Translations under genes and position numbers: made by a program | Source: a virus | Reading direction: 5' to 3' (one strand) | IMG/VR virus record: IMGVR_UViG_3300006641_000098 | Location: 1-32,305 of that record | DNA: 32,305 nt | Shown: positions 28,746 to 32,305 of the stretch, in pieces | Layout: each line of letters starts with the position of its first letter | Numbering within the stretch: the first letter of the stretch is position 1 | Notes under the pieces: model-generated | Database searches by the model: none | Seen by the model: the letters and a program-made list of their open reading frames with translations, nothing else | Told to the model about the DNA's origin: nothing

Positions 28746-29365
28746 GACACATTCCCAGAAATAATACAGACCGTACCACTCAAAAATACTACCGTAGCCA
28801 GACCACGAGTCGCCAGAGTTACAGTAGATTTATCCGTATCCGTACCAGCGATATAGGCAGTGGTAATCGAGCAAGTGATTGTCACGCCGCTAGATGTATT
28901 GTTAGCAATCGCAATAATGTCGCCCTCTGCAAATGTCGCATCAGGGATAGTGATTGAACCACCTGAGCCGACCTGCACATACTTTCCTACATCGCCAGTT
29001 GCCAGAGTGTAAGAGCCAGTCTTTGTGCCGACTGCTGGCAGGTCGCGGTAGCCAATCTGGTTAGTCCCATCAACCGTACAGTTTGTCAGAGTCCCGCTAG
29101 ACGGAGTACCCAGAGCGCCACCCGGAGCCACATAATCCGTACCGGCTGTAGCGGCAGAAGCCACACCTGAAGCAGCTTTAATAATGCCGGTAATGGTTGC
29201 TCGCTTAATCAGCTTGCCTGTGGTTGAATCGAACAGAACGATCTCTGAATCGACAGAGCTGGCTGGGCCTGATACATCACCAGCACCAGTGCCAGTTAGC
29301 GTATCGCCTGATTGCAGTTCTTGAATCGTAGTCCCGTTTAGGACAAGCGGGTATCTTGCAGTCAT
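28742..29365 (-). CDS. Tail-fibre-associated beta-rich protein
   Basis: This 207-residue protein is rich in Gly, Thr, Ser and Ala. It contains GALGTPSSGTLTNCTVDGTN (about 83-102), a common peptide of phage tail proteins, and VGKYVQVGSGGSITIPDATF (about 126-145), followed by a beta-strand end. It lies between two fibre genes and overlaps the next start, so it is part of the fibre cassette. It probably forms a beta-prism or cap. No enzyme residues are visible. Confidence 0.65.
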   Translation of the reverse strand: MTARYPLVLNGTTIQELQSGDTLTGTGAGDVSGPASSVDSEIVLFDSTTGKLIKRATITGIIKAASGVASAATAGTDYVAPGGALGTPSSGTLTNCTVDGTNQIGYRDLPAVGTKTGSYTLATGDVGKYVQVGSGGSITIPDATFAEGDIIAIANNTSSGVTITCSITTAYIAGTDTDKSTVTLATRGLATVVFLSGTVCIISGNVS

Positions 29366-29375
29366 GATCTATCCT

Positions 29376-30953
29376 TTAAGAAACAGGTACATTGATGGTT
29401 GAACCAGAACGATTGGTAATGGCAAGGAAGCCATTTGTCAGCGGAACTGAAACTAGGCTGCCTGACCTGTTGGTCACAGACAGCGTTGTAGCGCCACCAC
29501 CGCCACCAATAGCGCCCCATGCGGTTCCGTCGTAACCCTCAAATGAATCTGAATCCGTGTTAAATCTAAAGTATCCGGCAGCAGGAGCGCCATCCCTTTG
29601 AGCATCCGTTCCAGAAGGTATGACTGCCGACCCTGTATCGCTAGTCTTTGCCACGCCACCAGATGTAGTGAATGCAGCAGCATCCCAAGCAGAACCAGTC
29701 CAGACATAAAGCTGGTTGCCGGTCGTGTTCCAGTAGATAGCGCCAGTCAGCAGGGCATTACCGTCATTGTCAACAGACGGGGCTGAAGACTTAGCACCAA
29801 GGTATCTGTCATCAAAACTGTCATAGCTTGCAGCCGCAGCCGATGCGGAGCTGGCCGCAGCAGTCTCGCTGGCCGCAGCTGCTGTCGCGCTGTTCGACGC
29901 ATTTGTCGCGCTGGTGCTGGCAGAGCTTGCCGAGTTGGCTGCATTAGTTGCACTGGTCGATGCGTTGCTGGCGCTGGTGCTGGCCGCAGACGCAGAGCTC
30001 GACGCATTGCTGGCCGATGTGCTGGCAGATGACGCGCTGTTGCTGGCATTGGTTGCAGCCGTGCTGGCCGTTGACGCACTACTGCTTGCGTTGGTTGCTG
30101 CTGTTGATGCCGTGCTGGCAGAGCTCGCTGCAGCCGTTGCAGAGTTGGATGCGTTGGTTGCAGACGTTGAGGCATTGGATGCCGATGTGCTGGCCGACGA
30201 GGCCGACGATGCCGCATTAGTGGCAGACGTTGATGCGTTAGACGCAGACGTTGACGCTGCCGAAGCAGAAGCCGCAGCCGCCGAAGCGGAAGATGCCGCA
30301 GCCGCAGCATCGACAATGATTGCCCACTTGGCAGAATCAGCATTGCTGCTGATCGGCGTGGTGCCGGTAGACGTATGCGCGGTCACGCACAAATAGACGT
30401 TGCTGTTGCTGGCATCCTTTACCAGATCGCGCAGCGCGTATGCCGTGCTCGCAGCCCAGTTGCCGCGCCATGTCCCGATAGTGTCGCCGATGATCGGGTT
30501 GCCGTTGCCGTCAAACGCCAGCGTCTTGTTCGCCCGCACTGATGCTCGAGGCAGGGTCATGTTGATGCTGGTCGGGTCAGTCTGCGGTGCCTGCATGGCG
30601 CGGGCCAGACCTTCAGCATTCTGCTGGTTGAAGATCGTCTGCTGGTCGAGCTCGTCGTTCAGCGTGTTGGCAAAGAAGTCGCCGCCGGTCACAAAGTCCG
30701 TCGTGCGCTGGATCGACCTGTTGCCGACAATGGCGATCTGCGTTGCACCCGTCGGGCTCGCAGTCAGGGTCACGCTGCCGGTGCCGTTGCTGTTGATCGT
30801 CACCGTGTAGTCGGTGGTCAGCGTCAGCAGGGTATCGTCCCGGTACACAGCGATGTCGGTCGCCGCCAGGATCTCGAAGGTGAACGCATACGGGCCTGTG
30901 CCGCTTGCGGCAAAGACCACCCTGCGAGTCACATTGTTAATTGGCACGCCCAT
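29376..30953 (-). CDS. Tail fibre with T7 gp17-like N-terminus
   Basis: This 525-residue protein has an N-terminal anchor of the T7 tail fibre type: YAFTFEILAATDIAVYRDDT (residues 22-41), then GDFFANTLNDELDQQTIFNQ (91-110). A small aromatic module follows (WAASTAYALRDLVKDASNSN then VYLCVTAH, about 166-193) with the layout of a chitin- or carbohydrate-binding module, then a heptad Ala/Ser repeat (222-375) and a C-terminal domain that ends in a Ser/Gly/Val-rich beta structure. It attaches the fibres to the tail. An AAGGGG ribosome site precedes the ATG. Confidence 0.85.
   Translation of the reverse strand: MGVPINNVTRRVVFAASGTGPYAFTFEILAATDIAVYRDDTLLTLTTDYTVTINSNGTGSVTLTASPTGATQIAIVGNRSIQRTTDFVTGGDFFANTLNDELDQQTIFNQQNAEGLARAMQAPQTDPTSINMTLPRASVRANKTLAFDGNGNPIIGDTIGTWRGNWAASTAYALRDLVKDASNSNVYLCVTAHTSTGTTPISSNADSAKWAIIVDAAAAASSASAAAASASAASTSASNASTSATNAASSASSASTSASNASTSATNASNSATAAASSASTASTAATNASSSASTASTAATNASNSASSASTSASNASSSASAASTSASNASTSATNAANSASSASTSATNASNSATAAAASETAAASSASAAAASYDSFDDRYLGAKSSAPSVDNDGNALLTGAIYWNTTGNQLYVWTGSAWDAAAFTTSGGVAKTSDTGSAVIPSGTDAQRDGAPAAGYFRFNTDSDSFEGYDGTAWGAIGGGGGATTLSVTNRSGSLVSVPLTNGFLAITNRSGSTINVPVS
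29826..30290 (-). repeat. Heptad Ser/Ala repeat in tail fibre shaft
   Basis: About 22 copies of a seven-residue unit S-A-x-x-A-x-x (for example SASNAST, SATNASN, SASTAST) encode residues 222-375. The DNA is a 21-base tandem array with third-position drift. Such a repeat should form a long trimeric helical shaft, and copy number can vary by slippage. Confidence 0.85.
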
Positions 30954-30986
30954 AGTTCAACCCCTTCTTATGAAAATTGTACAAAG

Positions 30987-32305
30987 TCATCGCGCCTTGT
31001 AATAGAGTCCGTTTGCTTTCCGAAGCTCCTCAAGCTCAGCCAGCTTGGCCTGCAGCTCAGGATTGCGCGAGATCAACAGGTCTTTTGCTCCAACAATCCC
31101 TTTTTCTTTGTCTCCATTCATTAACAAAGAATGCACTCGCTGCACCGTCTTTTGCTGGTCATCCAGATTTAGCATGTCAAAACCAGGCGCTTGTATCACA
31201 TCAAGAATTGCTTGTTTGGCATTAAGCTCTTTGCCGTAAATAGTCAGCAATTCGTTGTATTGCGGGTCTGACAATTCAACGCCGTTCAGCTTCTTGTCAG
31301 GCATACCGACGGGGCCACCCAGTCTGGCAAGCGCATCGTCCACTTCGCTGAACTGCTGCGGGCTGACGCGGGTCGGATTGACCCAGCTGGAGAACCGCAC
31401 CCAGGGATTCTTGCTGGGAATCTGCTGCTTCGGGTCGCCCCATAGGTTAAGCTCGTCTGGCAGGTCATCGTTGTACGCAGGGATGCGGCTGCGGTATTTG
31501 TTGAAGCCCTCGACAAAACCGCGCACGCCCATCGGCAGGTCAGGGCTGGCGCGAGTGCCTTTGGCGGTCGGGTCGTACATGCGCTCAATCGCTCCGACCA
31601 GGGAGCCATACGCGCCAATGGGCGAGCCGCCAATAACGAAGCCGCTGAACTGCTTGGTCAGATCGTTGACAGCTTTGACGGCATCCGGCGTTTGACCGGC
31701 GCGTGACAGCCCAAGCGCCTTGGCGATTTCGCCAATACCCTGCAGATAGGGCTGCTCCTTCAGGTACTCATACATGCCGAACAGCGCACCCATGAATACT
31801 TCCTCGACCTTGCCCTGGTCAGGCTGGTACATGCCGTACTCAGCATAGTCAGCTGCAATGGCCATCAGCGCCGAGACAGGTTCCATGCCTTGGTAGCTGT
31901 AGTAAGTGTCGCCAATCTTCAGGCTGTACGGTTGCCAACCATCGCGCATTAGCGCCTCGCGGTGCTCCTTGCGGGTCGGGCCGCTGCCGGTGATTGATCC
32001 GCTTGCAGCCTCATGCGCTAGGTACCCAAGGATCGCAGAGCCCATCGACACCTTCGCCAGCGCCATGTCCCGGTGGATGCCACCCTTTGCCATGTCGTCG
32101 CGGAAGCGGGACGAGAGCGGGGCAAACGGCGTGCGCTCGACAACCTCCAGCCCGATGTTGGCCGGGGTCTTGAAGAAAGGCACCACGACCTTCAGCGGCC
32201 CCCAGTTGAACACTCGCTGCAGCTGCTCAAGGGCAGGGGGCAGGTCAGCGGTGAACGTGCCGCGTTTGGCAAACTCCATCGCCGCCTCGTCCAGATCCGC
32301 TGGCG
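30987..32305 (-). CDS. Giant virion/polyvalent protein, C-terminal part (enters from right edge)
   Basis: The frame is open past the first Met (32279) up to the right edge, so the true N-terminus lies outside. Residues after 32279 contain LKVVVPFFKTPANIGLEVVE (about 31-50) and ERTPFAPLSSR, then a hydrophobic segment (VSMGSAILGYLAHEA), matching the LPD38-type C-terminal region of large polyvalent proteins of podoviruses. The gene ends 33 bases before the tail fibre. Position and type suggest it is the end of the protein whose start is at 1716, with an internal piece missing. The role would be as an ejected core protein. Confidence 0.75.
   Translation of the reverse strand, partial: PADLDEAAMEFAKRGTFTADLPPALEQLQRVFNWGPLKVVVPFFKTPANIGLEVVERTPFAPLSSRFRDDMAKGGIHRDMALAKVSMGSAILGYLAHEAASGSITGSGPTRKEHREALMRDGWQPYSLKIGDTYYSYQGMEPVSALMAIAADYAEYGMYQPDQGKVEEVFMGALFGMYEYLKEQPYLQGIGEIAKALGLSRAGQTPDAVKAVNDLTKQFSGFVIGGSPIGAYGSLVGAIERMYDPTAKGTRASPDLPMGVRGFVEGFNKYRSRIPAYNDDLPDELNLWGDPKQQIPSKNPWVRFSSWVNPTRVSPQQFSEVDDALARLGGPVGMPDKKLNGVELSDPQYNELLTIYGKELNAKQAILDVIQAPGFDMLNLDDQQKTVQRVHSLLMNGDKEKGIVGAKDLLISRNPELQAKLAELEELRKANGLYYKAR

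Noticed and set aside
29830-30300. Long plus-strand frames opposite the fibre repeat (Leu/Ala/Asp-rich and Trp-rich proteins)
   Set aside because: These are antisense products of the 21-base tandem repeat in the fibre gene, with no start signals.
26748-30953. Diversity-generating retroelement or invertible fibre segment, considered because the head genes resemble BPP-1
   Set aside because: No reverse-transcriptase ORF, no template/variable repeat pair and no inverted crossover sites were seen around the fibre genes.
1-32305. Direct terminal overlap indicating a complete circular contig
   Set aside because: The first and last bases share no visible repeat, and codon phase does not allow a direct join within the giant gene.

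Overview
The window is most of the genome of a tailed bacteriophage with a podovirus-type virion. I see no rRNA, tRNA, IS element, CRISPR array or bacterial housekeeping gene. The virion block follows the T7-like order (terminase, head-tail connector portal, scaffold, capsid, tail tubular A and B, internal virion proteins, fibre, lysis). The Bbp19-like gene beside the portal, and the lack of a phage RNA or DNA polymerase, point to the BPP-1/BcepC6B-type podoviruses rather than T7 itself. The moderately high GC, sigma70-like promoters, GH19 endolysin and Rz/Rz1 spanins suggest a Gram-negative, probably betaproteobacterial (Burkholderiales-like), host. The host is an inference from style only.

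Layout. (1) 1-15502, minus strand: an SSB-like gene, small and large terminase, small accessory genes, portal, scaffold, capsid, decoration protein, tail tubular A and B, two internal virion proteins, and the start of a giant protein that runs off the left edge. (2) 15503-15875: non-coding. (3) 15876-19118, minus strand: an early operon of tightly overlapping small genes (ribbon-helix-helix regulator, Hjc-like resolvase, winged-helix protein, zinc-ribbon proteins) ending in a lambda-O-like initiator. That gene carries what looks like the origin: iterons beside an AT-rich stretch. (4) 19119-19301: divergent control region with two interleaved inverted repeats. (5) 19302-23335, plus strand: serine recombinase, a small membrane protein, a LexA-type SOS promoter driving a single-gene unit closed by a terminator, a small ORF built on repeated hairpins, then a Red-like pair (YqaJ exonuclease and RecT annealing protein). 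(6) 23371-32305, minus strand: spanins, lysis and membrane genes, GH19 endolysin, tail fibres, and the C-terminal part of a giant protein entering from the right edge.

Both edges fall inside minus-strand giant virion-protein reading frames. In a circular or permuted map the left-edge gene would continue into the right-edge one. The window is therefore probably one linearised genome cut inside a single giant gene, with a piece of that gene missing.

How it works together (inference): the initiator opens the internal origin and the host replisome copies the DNA. The exonuclease/annealase pair, the SSB-like protein and the resolvase make and process concatemers for the terminase. The serine recombinase, the DNA-binding regulator at the divergent region and the SOS operator suggest a temperate or plasmid-like phase that senses DNA damage. 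The best candidates for undescribed biology are the SOS unit (20181-20618), the adjoining hairpin-repeat ORF (20652-20873) and the interleaved repeats at 19141-19219.
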